Shown here in pieces: positions 16,356-24,754 of a stretch of DNA of 63,077 nt; within the stretch, counting starts at the first letter, position 1, and the number at the start of each line of letters is the position of its first letter. The notes beneath the pieces were generated by a model. That model was not told the origin of the DNA. It saw only the letters and a program-made list of their open reading frames with translations, and did no database searches. The stretch comes from DASVLX01 sp036384655 (GTDB lineage: Bacteria > Actinomycetota > Actinomycetes > Mycobacteriales > Pseudonocardiaceae): positions 1 through 63,077 of the forward strand of contig DASVLX010000101.1 of NCBI GenBank assembly GCA_036384655.1. The letters run 5' to 3'. The translations under genes were made by a program, and so were the position numbers.

Positions 16356-18776
16356 TCAATCCTCCCTCCGCACTCGTTCTTCCCGCTGTTGTTCGTCGCG
16401 CGTGTTCGCCCACAGCGCGGCGACCGCCGCCTGGCCGAGCGCGAGGCCGCCGTCGTTGGGCGGCACGATCCGGTGCGTCAACACCTCGAATCCCGCCGCC
16501 CGCAGCCGGTCCCGGCATTCCCGCAGCAGCAGCACGTTCTGGAACACGCCACCGGTCAGGCCGGCGAGCCGGATGTTCCGCTCCTGGCCGATCCGGACGG
16601 CCAGGTCGGTCACGGCCACGGCGACGGCCCGGTGGAACGCCGCCGCCAGCGCCGGTACCGGGATGCCGGCACGCAGTCCGGCGACCAGGTCGTGGATCAG
16701 CGGCGCCGGGTCGAGTTCGTTGTCCCGCTCGATCCGCAGCGACAGTGGCGGAAGGTCACCGGTGAACCCGGCGGCGAGCACCTCCAACTCGATCGCGGCC
16801 TGTCCCTCGTAGCTGATCCGGTGCCGCACGCCGAGCAGCGAGGACACCGCGTCGAACAGCCGGCCCATGCTGGTGGTGGGCGCGCAGCCGAACCCGCTGT
16901 CCAGTTGAGAGCGTAGAACCCGCAGCTCGGCGGGGGTGCAGGCGGCCACCGGCGGCAGGTCGCTGGCCCAGTCGAGTTCGGCGGACCGCAGTTGCGACAG
17001 CGCCATCCGGCACGGGTTGCGCACCCCGGCGTCGCCGCCCGGCAGTTGCACCTCGCGCAGGTGGCCGACCCGGGTGAAGTTCTCGCTGTCCGGGCCGAGC
17101 AGCAGGATCTCGCCGCCCCAGATCGCGCCGTCGGTGCCGTATCCGGTGCCGTCGAACGCGACCCCGATGATCGGCTCGCCCAGCCGCCGGTGTTCGGCGA
17201 GCAGCGAGACGACATGCGCGTGGTGGTGCTGCACGAGATGCACCGGCCGGCCGTCGGCGTGTCGGCGCGCCCACTCGCCGGTCATGTAGCCGGGGTGCAT
17301 GTCGGCGGCCAGCAGTGCCGGCGTGACGTCGTGCAGGGTGACGAGTTGCTGGGTGGAACGGTCGAACGCGCGCAGCGTTTCGAGGGTGCCCATGTCGCCG
17401 ATATGCGCGGAGCAGAACGCGTACCGGCCCTCGGCCAGACAGAAGGTGTTCTTCAGCTCGCCGCCGACCGCCAGGATCACCTCGGTGTCGCGGCCCAGCG
17501 CGACCGGCAGCGGCGCGTAGCCGCGGGATCGGCGGATCGGCAGCTCTGCCCCGTCAACGACCCGCACCACCGAGTCGTCGCAGGGCACGTGGATCGGCCG
17601 GTCGTGACCGAGCACCGCGTCGGCGAGCCGGGGCAGCCGCTCGCGGGCGTCCAGGTCGTCGAAGCAGATCGGCTCGTCGGAGATGTTCGCGCTGGTCATC
17701 ACCAGTACCTGGGGCACCGGCGCGGAACTGCCCGGCACCGGCGCGAACAGCAGGTGGTGCAGCGGCGTGTAGGGCAGCATCACGCCGATCAACGGGTTGT
17801 CCGGCGCCACCCCGGCGCAGATACGGGCGTCGGGGCGACGGCGCAGCAGCACGATCGGCCGGGCCGGGCTGGTCAGCACGGTTTCAGCCAGCTCGTCCAC
17901 CTCGGCGAGCTCGCGCACGATCGACATGTCCCGGGCCATCACCGCGAATGCCTTGCCGGCGCGCGCCTTCCGGTCCCGCAGCAGGTGCACGGCGGTGTCG
18001 CTGTCGGCGCGGGCCGCCAAGTGATAGCCGCCGATTCCCTTGACAGCCACCACCTTCCCGGCCGCCAACGCCCGGTGCGCGGCGACCAGAATCGCATCGG
18101 AATCGGTGATGTGCCGGTCCGGATTGGCATAGTCCACAAAGGAGAGCTTCGGCCCGCAGTCCGGACAGCACACCGGCTGCGCGTGGAACCGCCGGTTCGC
18201 CGGGTCGTGGTATTCGGCCGCGCAGGCCTCGCACATCGGGAAACCCGACATGGTGGTGGCCGGCCGGTCGTAGGGCAGCTCGCGGATGATCGAGAACCGC
18301 GGACCGCAGTTGGTGCAGTTGATGAACGGATGCCGGTACCGGCGATCCGCCGGATCGAACAGCTCACGCAGGCAGTCCGCGCAGATCGCGACGTCCGGCG
18401 ACACCAGCGTGCGGGCGCCCTCGGCGCCCCGGCTGGCCACGATGCGGAAGCCGGACTCGCCACCTGAACGCGAGTCCGGCCGTGACACCGACTCTGACAC
18501 CGACTCTGACACCGACTGGGACACCGGGATCGGCATGGCGTCGACATGGTCGATGATCGCCAGCGGTGGTGCGTCACCGCGCAACCGGCGCAGGAACTCC
18601 TCGATCGCGCCGGCCCCGCCCTCGACCTCGATGAACACCGAACGCGAGTCGTTCCCGACGAAACCGGCCAGGCCGAGCTCGGTCGCCAACCCGTACACGA
18701 ACGGCCGGAACCCGACGCCCTGCACGACGCCCTCGACGATGATCCGGCAGCGTTGCACGGCGTCCACGGAGGTCAT
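16356..18776 (-). CDS. hypF: Carbamoyltransferase HypF
   Basis: 806 residues. HypF makes the carbamoyl group for the cyanide ligands from carbamoyl phosphate and transfers it to HypE. Domains in order: acylphosphatase (VVQGVGFRPFVYGLA), two zinc fingers (CADC...CTNC and CEAC...CCPDC), a Sua5/YciO-type domain (VVAVKGIGGYHLA, VLTSPARPIVLL) and a Kae1-like C-terminal domain with a histidine-rich metal site (HLVQHHHAHVVSLLAEH) and GVAFDGTGYGTDGAIWGGE. Full length. Between the acylphosphatase and zinc fingers is a short Ser-rich repeat (SESVSESVS) coded by a 12-bp tandem repeat. The start overlaps the NHL gene (ATGA). Confidence 0.97.
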   Translation of the reverse strand: MTSVDAVQRCRIIVEGVVQGVGFRPFVYGLATELGLAGFVGNDSRSVFIEVEGGAGAIEEFLRRLRGDAPPLAIIDHVDAMPIPVSQSVSESVSESVSRPDSRSGGESGFRIVASRGAEGARTLVSPDVAICADCLRELFDPADRRYRHPFINCTNCGPRFSIIRELPYDRPATTMSGFPMCEACAAEYHDPANRRFHAQPVCCPDCGPKLSFVDYANPDRHITDSDAILVAAHRALAAGKVVAVKGIGGYHLAARADSDTAVHLLRDRKARAGKAFAVMARDMSIVRELAEVDELAETVLTSPARPIVLLRRRPDARICAGVAPDNPLIGVMLPYTPLHHLLFAPVPGSSAPVPQVLVMTSANISDEPICFDDLDARERLPRLADAVLGHDRPIHVPCDDSVVRVVDGAELPIRRSRGYAPLPVALGRDTEVILAVGGELKNTFCLAEGRYAFCSAHIGDMGTLETLRAFDRSTQQLVTLHDVTPALLAADMHPGYMTGEWARRHADGRPVHLVQHHHAHVVSLLAEHRRLGEPIIGVAFDGTGYGTDGAIWGGEILLLGPDSENFTRVGHLREVQLPGGDAGVRNPCRMALSQLRSAELDWASDLPPVAACTPAELRVLRSQLDSGFGCAPTTSMGRLFDAVSSLLGVRHRISYEGQAAIELEVLAAGFTGDLPPLSLRIERDNELDPAPLIHDLVAGLRAGIPVPALAAAFHRAVAVAVTDLAVRIGQERNIRLAGLTGGVFQNVLLLRECRDRLRAAGFEVLTHRIVPPNDGGLALGQAAVAALWANTRDEQQREERVRRED
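18484..18519. repeat. Three 12-bp tandem units inside hypF
   Basis: GACACCGACTCT at 18484-18495 and 18496-18507, and a variant ending GG at 18508-18519, followed by a part copy. The unit is in frame and encodes a Ser-Glu-Ser-Val repeat in a linker, so copy-number change would lengthen the linker without a frameshift. Confidence 0.85.
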
Positions 18777-19969
18777 GTCCGCCGCCAGAACATGATCCGG
18801 TTGTTGCCCGAATCCGCGACCGCCAGCAGGTCACCGTGCATCCGCAGGCCATACGGCCAGCACAGGGTGTCCTCGGCAACGCCCGACCAGCGGTTCTCGC
18901 CGTTGGCGGCGAACGTCGGCTGCCCGAGCACGGCGTCGGCGGGCGGGGCACCGCCCGGTTCGACCGGCGCGTCCTCCCAGAACAGCACCCGGTTGTTCGC
19001 GGTGTCCGCGACGGCCAGCCGGTCACCGTCCAGGCTCGCGGCGTAGGGGAACCGGAACCGGTCTCCGCTCTGCGGCGCGTAGGGGTTCTCCTGCGCGGTG
19101 TGGAAGTCGGGCTGGCCGAGCAGCAGGTCCGCGGGCCGGTCCGCGGCCGGATGCGGGGTCCAGCCGAGCACCCGGTGGTTGCCGGCGTCCGCGACCAGCA
19201 GCAGGTCGGCGGTCCCGGTCAGATCATGCGGCCAGCGGAAGCTCACCGGGCCGACGCCCTCACCCCGGTTCTCCTCGTGATGCACGGCGTCGGGCTGGCC
19301 GAGCACGAGATCGGCGGGCCGGTCGGGCGAGTCCGGAATGCCGCCGCGCCAGCCGAGCACCCGCCGGTTGCCGGTGTCGGCGACATAGAAGACGTCACCG
19401 AGGATCGCGACGCCGAACGGCCAGTACATCGAGGTCGCCGAGCATTCCCCGCCGCGGTTGCGCTCGACCGAGCTCGGGTCGGGCTGGCCGAGCACCAGGT
19501 CGGGCGCGATGTCGTCGGCGGTGGGCACCTCGTTCCAGACCAGAATCCGGTGATGCCAGGCGTCCGCGACGATCAGCCGCCCGTCGTGGATGAGCACGCC
19601 GGTGGGCAGGTGCATGCCGCGCTCCGGACCACGGCCGCCGGCCGCGGGCCCCTCGGTGGTGCCGTCGGGCTGGCCGAGCACCACGTCGGCGGGCTGTTCG
19701 TCGTGGTCGGGCAGGCCGTGCCAGATCAGCACCCGGTGGTTGCCGGTGTCGGCGACCACCACGTGGTCGTCGTCGAAGCAAACCCCGCGCGGCGAGTACA
19801 CCCAGGCCATCGTCGGCTGCGCGGCCGGCAACGCCAGACCCCCGGGCGCCGCCGCGCCGAGCCGGAGATACGGCGTCCAACCACCGGTCGCGGCCCGCTT
19901 CGCGGTGGGATTGGCGGCCGTCGCCGCCGACCGGAACGTCACCGACTTGTTCATGACCGTCTTACTCAT
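18773..19969 (-). CDS. NHL-repeat beta-propeller protein of the group 1h hydrogenase operon
   Basis: 398 residues from the ATG at 19969, which overlaps the hhyE stop; a longer frame exists but is not needed. Six NHL blades are visible, each with a variant of VADxGNHRVLxW (ADTGNHRVLIW, ADAWHHRILVW, ADTGNRRVLGW, ADAGNHRVLGW, ADTANNRVLFW, ADSGNNRIMFW) and five preceded by LGQPD. NHL proteins are a constant member of actinobacterial group 1h hydrogenase clusters but their role is not established; a docking or assembly platform is plausible. No signal peptide is visible. Confidence 0.88.
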   Translation of the reverse strand: MSKTVMNKSVTFRSAATAANPTAKRAATGGWTPYLRLGAAAPGGLALPAAQPTMAWVYSPRGVCFDDDHVVVADTGNHRVLIWHGLPDHDEQPADVVLGQPDGTTEGPAAGGRGPERGMHLPTGVLIHDGRLIVADAWHHRILVWNEVPTADDIAPDLVLGQPDPSSVERNRGGECSATSMYWPFGVAILGDVFYVADTGNRRVLGWRGGIPDSPDRPADLVLGQPDAVHHEENRGEGVGPVSFRWPHDLTGTADLLLVADAGNHRVLGWTPHPAADRPADLLLGQPDFHTAQENPYAPQSGDRFRFPYAASLDGDRLAVADTANNRVLFWEDAPVEPGGAPPADAVLGQPTFAANGENRWSGVAEDTLCWPYGLRMHGDLLAVADSGNNRIMFWRRT

Positions 19970-20949
19970 GACTCGACCCTGATCCACACATAGCCGTCGT
20001 CCACCCGCAGCGGCAGCTGGTCCAACCGCATTCCGGGAGCGCTCATGCACTCCCCCGTCAGCGCGTCATAACTGAAACCATGCCACTGACAGGTCAGTGT
20101 GCGCCCCCCGGCGTCGATCAGCGCGCCGTCGATCGGCAGACCCTCATGCGCGCAGGCGTTCACGAACGCGGACAGTTTGTCGCCGAACCTGACGACGATC
20201 ACGTCCTGCCGGATACCGGAGCCGGCCACCAGCCGCATCGGGCTGATCTCGCCGTCCGGTAGTTCGTCCACCGCCTTGGTGCGCACCCAGCCGCGCTCGC
20301 GCCGCTCCTCGTCGGCGGCACTCTCGACATCAGCCTCGGCCGACGGGCCGGTCGAATCGCCGCCGGGCCGGCCGATGCCGACCTCGCCGAGCGGGATGAG
20401 CGTCGGCGAGGGCTCGTTGGGCAGCACCTCGACGCGGTGGATGGCCACCACGTTGCCCACCAACGCCTCCTCGACGATGCCGCGCAGCGTCACGGACGAC
20501 ATCGAGCAGCCGTCGCAGGCGCCGAGCAGCCGCACGTACGCGACCCCGTCGTCCACATGGGACAGCTCGACGTCACCGCCGTGCGACTGCAACGCCGGCC
20601 GCACCGACTCCAGCACGCGATTCGCCTCGGTGACCGGATCGGGCCGGATGATGCCGTGCAGCAACAGCAGCATCCGCACCTCGGGCTCGTCGACCAGGTC
20701 GAACAGCACGTCGCGGGTGCGGTCGTCGGAGCGCAGCCGGCGGACGATGGTCAGCAGGCCGGCGCGGTGCACGGCCTCCAGCGCCGCCCGCAGTTCCTCG
20801 GCGGTCTCGCGGGCCGGACCGTCCAGCTCACCGACCTTGCGGACCGCGTCATCGACGCGGGAGGCCAGTTCCTCGAAGCTCGGTTCGGGCGCGGGTGAGC
20901 CGGCCGGCGCCTCGTGCTCCGAGGTGGCAGGGGCCTGGGTCTGGGTCAT
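19966..20949 (-). CDS. hhyE: NifU-domain plus Rieske iron-sulfur protein (HhyE/HucE-like)
   Basis: 327 residues. The N-terminal half has a NifU C-terminal-type scaffold domain with GACDGCSMSS (Cys145, Cys148). The C-terminal half is a Rieske domain with ACAHEG (Cys266, His268) and LTCQWHGF (Cys287, His290), the 2Cys-2His set for a [2Fe-2S] cluster. A Gly/Pro-rich acidic linker joins them. Proteins of this build are encoded beside the structural genes of mycobacterial Huc and Hhy hydrogenases and have been proposed to carry electrons from hydrogenase or to help cluster supply. ATGA coupling on both sides. Confidence 0.9.
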   Translation of the reverse strand: MTQTQAPATSEHEAPAGSPAPEPSFEELASRVDDAVRKVGELDGPARETAEELRAALEAVHRAGLLTIVRRLRSDDRTRDVLFDLVDEPEVRMLLLLHGIIRPDPVTEANRVLESVRPALQSHGGDVELSHVDDGVAYVRLLGACDGCSMSSVTLRGIVEEALVGNVVAIHRVEVLPNEPSPTLIPLGEVGIGRPGGDSTGPSAEADVESAADEERRERGWVRTKAVDELPDGEISPMRLVAGSGIRQDVIVVRFGDKLSAFVNACAHEGLPIDGALIDAGGRTLTCQWHGFSYDALTGECMSAPGMRLDQLPLRVDDGYVWIRVES

Positions 20950-22229
20950 GACCGCTCACTCTCCGTCCTGGTCGGTTCCTGCTCTCGGGCCTGTTGCCGG
21001 GCGATCTCGTCGAGCACACCGCGCACCGCCTGGACGGACTCGATGTCGGTGAACTCCTCGAAGATGGCCCGGGCCTCATGCAGTTTCGCGGTGGCGTGCT
21101 CGAACATGCCGAGATGAGCCAGCACGTTGCCCTGGTTGGCGAGCACCCGCGCGCGACCGAGCGGGTCGCTGTCGCGGTCCCGGACCGCCAGCACCGCCTC
21201 GTACAGTTCCACCGCCTCGACCAGGTTGTCGCCCTGGTGCTTCGACGGCGCGTAGACGAGCGCGTTGGCCAGGTTGAGCTGGGTGCTGGCCCACTCCTGG
21301 GGATAGCGCTCCCGCGTGTAGATCTTCAGTGCGTTACGCAACGACTGCACCGCGACGCCCAGCCGGAGCTGGTCGGACGCCTGGGCCATCGGCATGGTCA
21401 GGTAGGCGGTGGCGAGGCTGGCGTGCGCGGCCGCCCACAGCTCGGGTGCCTCCCGCGAGGTCACCAGTTGCAGCGCGGCCTGGTAGTGCCGAACGGCCGC
21501 GCCGAGCAGGTCGGCCCGGTCGCCGGCCAGCTCATGCAGCGTCAGCGCCTCGCTGAGGTGCAGTTCGGCCTGACCGATCCGCAGGTCCGTGCCGGACAGC
21601 AGTCCCAGCGCCTGCTCCAGCTCCTGGATGACCTTCGGGCCGGCGCCCTCGCTGTCCCTGCGGATGCCGGCGGCGGCACCCAGCAGCACTCCGGCCAGCG
21701 GCGGCGCGACCGCCCGGGTCAGGTTGACGGCCTGGTCGAGCAGCTTCAGCGCCAGCGCGGCGTCGCCGGAGACGGCGCCATCACCGGCGGAGACGGCGCT
21801 GGTGGCCTGCGCGGACAGCACCAGCGCGGCCAGCTCACCGTCCGTGTCACCGAGCGCGGGTGGTTCGTCGGCCCGGCCGATCGCGAACTGGACGAGGTCC
21901 ACCAGCACGCCGAACTCCCCCAGCCGGGCGCGCAGTTCGTCGGGGTTCTCGCGGTCCGGGTCCATCACGAACCGGTTGTAGGCCGTGATCGGATCATCAC
22001 CTACGAGCGCCGCGAGCGCTCCGTCGTGGTCGCCGGCCAGGGCGAGCTCATGCGCCCGCAGCCGCTGTGGCCACTGCCGCGGCAGGCGGCCACGCACTAA
22101 CTCGGCGCGGACCGGCTCGGTGTCCTCACCACCCGGAATGAGCAGGAACCCGGCCGGCAACGGGAAGGCCCCGATTGGCTGCGGCCGGGTTGGCCGCGGC
22201 CAGACATCACCCTTGGCAACATCATCCAT
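20946..22229 (-). CDS. TPR-type helical repeat protein of the hydrogenase operon
   Basis: 427 residues. After an N-terminal 60 residues of mixed character, the protein is almost all alpha-helical with Ala/Leu-rich pairs typical of tetratricopeptide repeats (AAHASLATAYLTMP, AVQSLRNALKIYT, STQLNLANALVYAP, AVELYEAVLAVRD, RARVLANQGNVLAHLGMFEHATAKLHEARAIF). TPR proteins at this position are common in group 1h hydrogenase operons and probably mediate assembly contacts. Overlaps both neighbours by a few bases, so translationally coupled. Confidence 0.85.
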   Translation of the reverse strand: MDDVAKGDVWPRPTRPQPIGAFPLPAGFLLIPGGEDTEPVRAELVRGRLPRQWPQRLRAHELALAGDHDGALAALVGDDPITAYNRFVMDPDRENPDELRARLGEFGVLVDLVQFAIGRADEPPALGDTDGELAALVLSAQATSAVSAGDGAVSGDAALALKLLDQAVNLTRAVAPPLAGVLLGAAAGIRRDSEGAGPKVIQELEQALGLLSGTDLRIGQAELHLSEALTLHELAGDRADLLGAAVRHYQAALQLVTSREAPELWAAAHASLATAYLTMPMAQASDQLRLGVAVQSLRNALKIYTRERYPQEWASTQLNLANALVYAPSKHQGDNLVEAVELYEAVLAVRDRDSDPLGRARVLANQGNVLAHLGMFEHATAKLHEARAIFEEFTDIESVQAVRGVLDEIARQQAREQEPTRTESERS

Positions 22230-22467
22230 TCAGGGGTCCCTCGATCTCTCGTTCCGCGCCCCGCTTGATCAGCCGAGCGCTGATCTCGGCTCGCCGGCGG
22301 GTCGGATAGGTGTTGATGCGGCGGCGGACCACGGAGTCGGCGAAGAACACCACGATGTCCACCGCGAAATGGCCGCGGTCCTCGACCACGACGGTCTCCA
22401 CGCCGAGGGCGCGCTCCGGATGGCCACCGGCCAGGTCCGTGTCTTCGTCTTCGGCCATGGCGATCAT
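22222..22467 (-). CDS. Small conserved-type protein of the hydrogenase operon
   Basis: 81 residues from the ATG at 22467, chosen because it overlaps the protease stop as ATGA; an ATG three codons later is possible. A short acidic N-terminus is followed by GVETVVVEDRGHFAVDIVVFFADSVVRRRINTYPTRRRAEISARLIKRGAEREIEG, a beta-beta-alpha looking unit with a basic helix. No metal-binding motif. Its tight coupling on both sides argues it is a real hydrogenase-cluster gene. Function unknown. Confidence 0.7.
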   Translation of the reverse strand: MIAMAEDEDTDLAGGHPERALGVETVVVEDRGHFAVDIVVFFADSVVRRRINTYPTRRRAEISARLIKRGAEREIEGPLNG

Positions 22468-23072
22468 GTCTCCGACCCGGTCCGCTGGCGGATGTCGGCC
22501 ACGAACTCGGCCTCGATGAGGTCCATGACCCTGGTCATGGCATCGCGGACCGGCTGACTGAGCTCGAAACCGAGTTCGAGGTTGCCGGCCTCGATGAGAA
22601 AAACCGTGACATCGTCCGGATACTCGTCCTTCAGCAGCCAGTGCGCGAACGCGAGCGCGTGGTCCCATCGGAACGAGTGGGTGTGCAGGGTTTCCAGCGG
22701 CGGCAGGTCCTCCAGCTTTTCGCCGGGCACCCGGTACACCGTGCCGGGCTTCGCGCCGGTGGTGCTGGCGTCGATCACCACCACCCGCTTCGCGCCGCGC
22801 ATCCGGAAGGCGACGTCCATGCCGGCGGTGCCGCCGTCGACGATCTGTACGCCGTCCGGCATGCCCCGGTCCCAGAGCTGCCGGATCAGCACGGGACCCA
22901 CACCGTCATCGCCGCGAAGAAGGTTGCCGCAGCCCACGACGAGCACCTGGCACCCCACTGTCTCGGCTGTCTCGGCGCATTGCTGTTCGTCATGAAGCTG
23001 CGACAACCCTGCCTCCATCACCGTTGATCGTCGGCTGGTTCGGTTGTTGTTTCTGTTGTCGAGCGCGCTCAC
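22464..23072 (-). CDS. Hydrogenase maturation protease (HyaD/HupD family)
   Basis: 202 residues from GTG at 23072, or 184 from ATG at 23018; neither has a good ribosome site and the GTG lies within a tandem repeat. Family signatures: VVGCGNLLRGDDGVGPVLI (the Glu/Asp metal-binding region), VDGGTAGMDVAF, RVVVIDAS and HTHSFRWDHAL with the conserved His. The enzyme removes the C-terminal extension of the large subunit after nickel insertion; the hhyL product ends with 18 residues after its last His, a suitable substrate. Confidence 0.9.
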   Translation of the reverse strand: MSALDNRNNNRTSRRSTVMEAGLSQLHDEQQCAETAETVGCQVLVVGCGNLLRGDDGVGPVLIRQLWDRGMPDGVQIVDGGTAGMDVAFRMRGAKRVVVIDASTTGAKPGTVYRVPGEKLEDLPPLETLHTHSFRWDHALAFAHWLLKDEYPDDVTVFLIEAGNLELGFELSQPVRDAMTRVMDLIEAEFVADIRQRTGSET

Positions 23073-23132
23073 ACCATGTCGTGACTTACACCATGTCGTG
23101 ACTTACACCATGTCGTGACTCACACCATGTCG
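23070..23132. repeat. 17-bp tandem repeat duplicating the end of hhyL
   Basis: Units at 23070-23086, 23087-23103 and 23104-23120 (plus-strand ACACCATGTCGTGACT core), and a partial copy at 23121-23132 that is the true 3' end of hhyL (Asp-Met-Val-stop). Each extra unit repeats the last codons and a stop (TGA or TAA) on the coding strand. It fills the space between hhyL and the protease gene and places that gene's possible GTG start within the array. Confidence 0.9.
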
Positions 23133-24724
23133 TTGATGGCGAACTTGCTCAACTCGCGGCCCTTGCCGTCGTAGGCGTGCACCGTGCAGACCAGGCAGGA
23201 GTCGAAGCTACGGGCGACGTGCCCCAGCTCGACCGGGTCCTCCTGGTCCTTGATCGGCGTGCCGACGAAGGCGGTCTCCATGGGGCCGAGCGCCTGGCTC
23301 GCGTCCCGCGGACCGATGTTCCACGCGGTCGGGGTGACCACCTGGTAGTTGGCGATCTTGCCGTCCTCGATCACGATCCAGTCGCACAGCGCACCGCGCG
23401 CGGCCTCGGTGGAACCGAAGCCCTTGCCCTCGGTGTACTCGGTCGGCTTCTCGTAGAAGCTCTCGTGCAGGTCGATCTGGTCGAGCCAGCGACGCACCCA
23501 CTGGTAGTACTTGGGTGCCTCGTGCACGCGCGCCAACTGGCGCACGAACACCGACGGGCCGATCTGGTTGATGATGTCCGCGAACAGCGGGTCGCTGTCC
23601 TGGTGCGGCAGGGCGTCCGGACCGGCCGCCGCCATCCGCCGCGCCAGCGGCCCGACCTCCAGCGGCACGTACCCGCTGCCGGGCACGTCGTAGCGGGGCG
23701 ACTTCGCCCAGCTGTACTTGCCCTGTTCGACACCGAGCTTCGGGTCGATCGGCTTGGTCTCGCCCTCGAACGGGTGCAGGGCGCCGTGGCCCTCGTAGAA
23801 CGAGTGCGTGACATCCTCACGGACCCTGGCCTGGTCGAACTCGGTCCACTTGCCGTCGGCGTAGACGCCGGACCGGCCGATGAGGCCCTTGTTGCGGTCC
23901 TCGATGGTCGGGTTCTCGTACAGGGTCGGGTCGAAGTAGGTGCCGGTGGCCAGGTAGTTGCCCACGCCTCGGCCGTACTGGTCCAGGCCGATGTCCAGCG
24001 CGTAGCGGATGAAGAACCCGAGGTCACTGTTGTAGTGCGACGGGTTCTCGTCGACCCACTCCAGCACGTCGGCCCAGGTCTTGTTCTCCAGCCACCGCTC
24101 CAGGGAGCCGCCGAGCCACTGCTTCTCCAGCCACTCGTCCTTCCAGTGCTCCAGGATCGCGATCGAGCGGGTGACGTCGGCCAGGGTCGGCGCGGACACC
24201 ACACCGCCGGGCACCATGAAGCTGGAGTGCGGCCACTGCCCGCCGAAGATCGCGTAGACCTCGACCGGCTTGTTGGACAGCACGACACCCGGCCCGTAGC
24301 TGGTGCCGACATAGGGCGCGAACCGGCGAACCGCCTCCTCGTAGAGCGGCGACTTCGCGTAGTTCTTGTTGGTCAGGTCGATCGCGAACAGCGCGTAGAA
24401 ATAACGCGGAATGCTCTGCAGCGTTTCGCAGGCCTGACAGATGTTGCGAATGAGGGTGGCGTTCGGTGGCACCCGGGTCTTCCACGCGACGTCCAGCGCG
24501 TACGCGGACTTGTAGAGGTGGCTGCCACCGCAGATACCGCAGATGCGCGGCGTGACGATCAGACCGGCCTGCGGGTCCTTGCCCTGCAGGATGATCTCGA
24601 AACCCCGGAACATCGCGGCCTCGGTCCATGCCGACGTGACCACACCGTCTTCGATGGTCACGCGCACGTCCAGGTCACCCTCGACGCGGCCCAGTGGGCT
24701 CACGTTAAGGTCAATCGCTGTCAT
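23120..24724 (-). CDS. hhyL: [NiFe]-hydrogenase large subunit, group 1h
   Basis: 534 residues. L1 motif RICGICGGSH (Cys62, Cys65, His69) and L2 motif DSCLVCTVH (Cys510, Cys513, His516) supply the four cysteines for the NiFe centre. The 18 residues after His516 (AYDGKGRELSKFAINDMV) are the peptide removed by the maturation protease. DSCLVC in place of DPCxxC and the overall sequence fit the group 1h/5 high-affinity actinobacterial enzymes that oxidise atmospheric hydrogen (Hhy of mycobacteria and Streptomyces). AAAGGA 7-8 nt before the ATG. No Tat signal, as expected because the partner subunit also lacks one. Confidence 0.97.
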   Translation of the reverse strand: MTAIDLNVSPLGRVEGDLDVRVTIEDGVVTSAWTEAAMFRGFEIILQGKDPQAGLIVTPRICGICGGSHLYKSAYALDVAWKTRVPPNATLIRNICQACETLQSIPRYFYALFAIDLTNKNYAKSPLYEEAVRRFAPYVGTSYGPGVVLSNKPVEVYAIFGGQWPHSSFMVPGGVVSAPTLADVTRSIAILEHWKDEWLEKQWLGGSLERWLENKTWADVLEWVDENPSHYNSDLGFFIRYALDIGLDQYGRGVGNYLATGTYFDPTLYENPTIEDRNKGLIGRSGVYADGKWTEFDQARVREDVTHSFYEGHGALHPFEGETKPIDPKLGVEQGKYSWAKSPRYDVPGSGYVPLEVGPLARRMAAAGPDALPHQDSDPLFADIINQIGPSVFVRQLARVHEAPKYYQWVRRWLDQIDLHESFYEKPTEYTEGKGFGSTEAARGALCDWIVIEDGKIANYQVVTPTAWNIGPRDASQALGPMETAFVGTPIKDQEDPVELGHVARSFDSCLVCTVHAYDGKGRELSKFAINDMV

Positions 24725-24754
24725 GAACGGTCCTTTCTCATGACCGGTGGGAAA

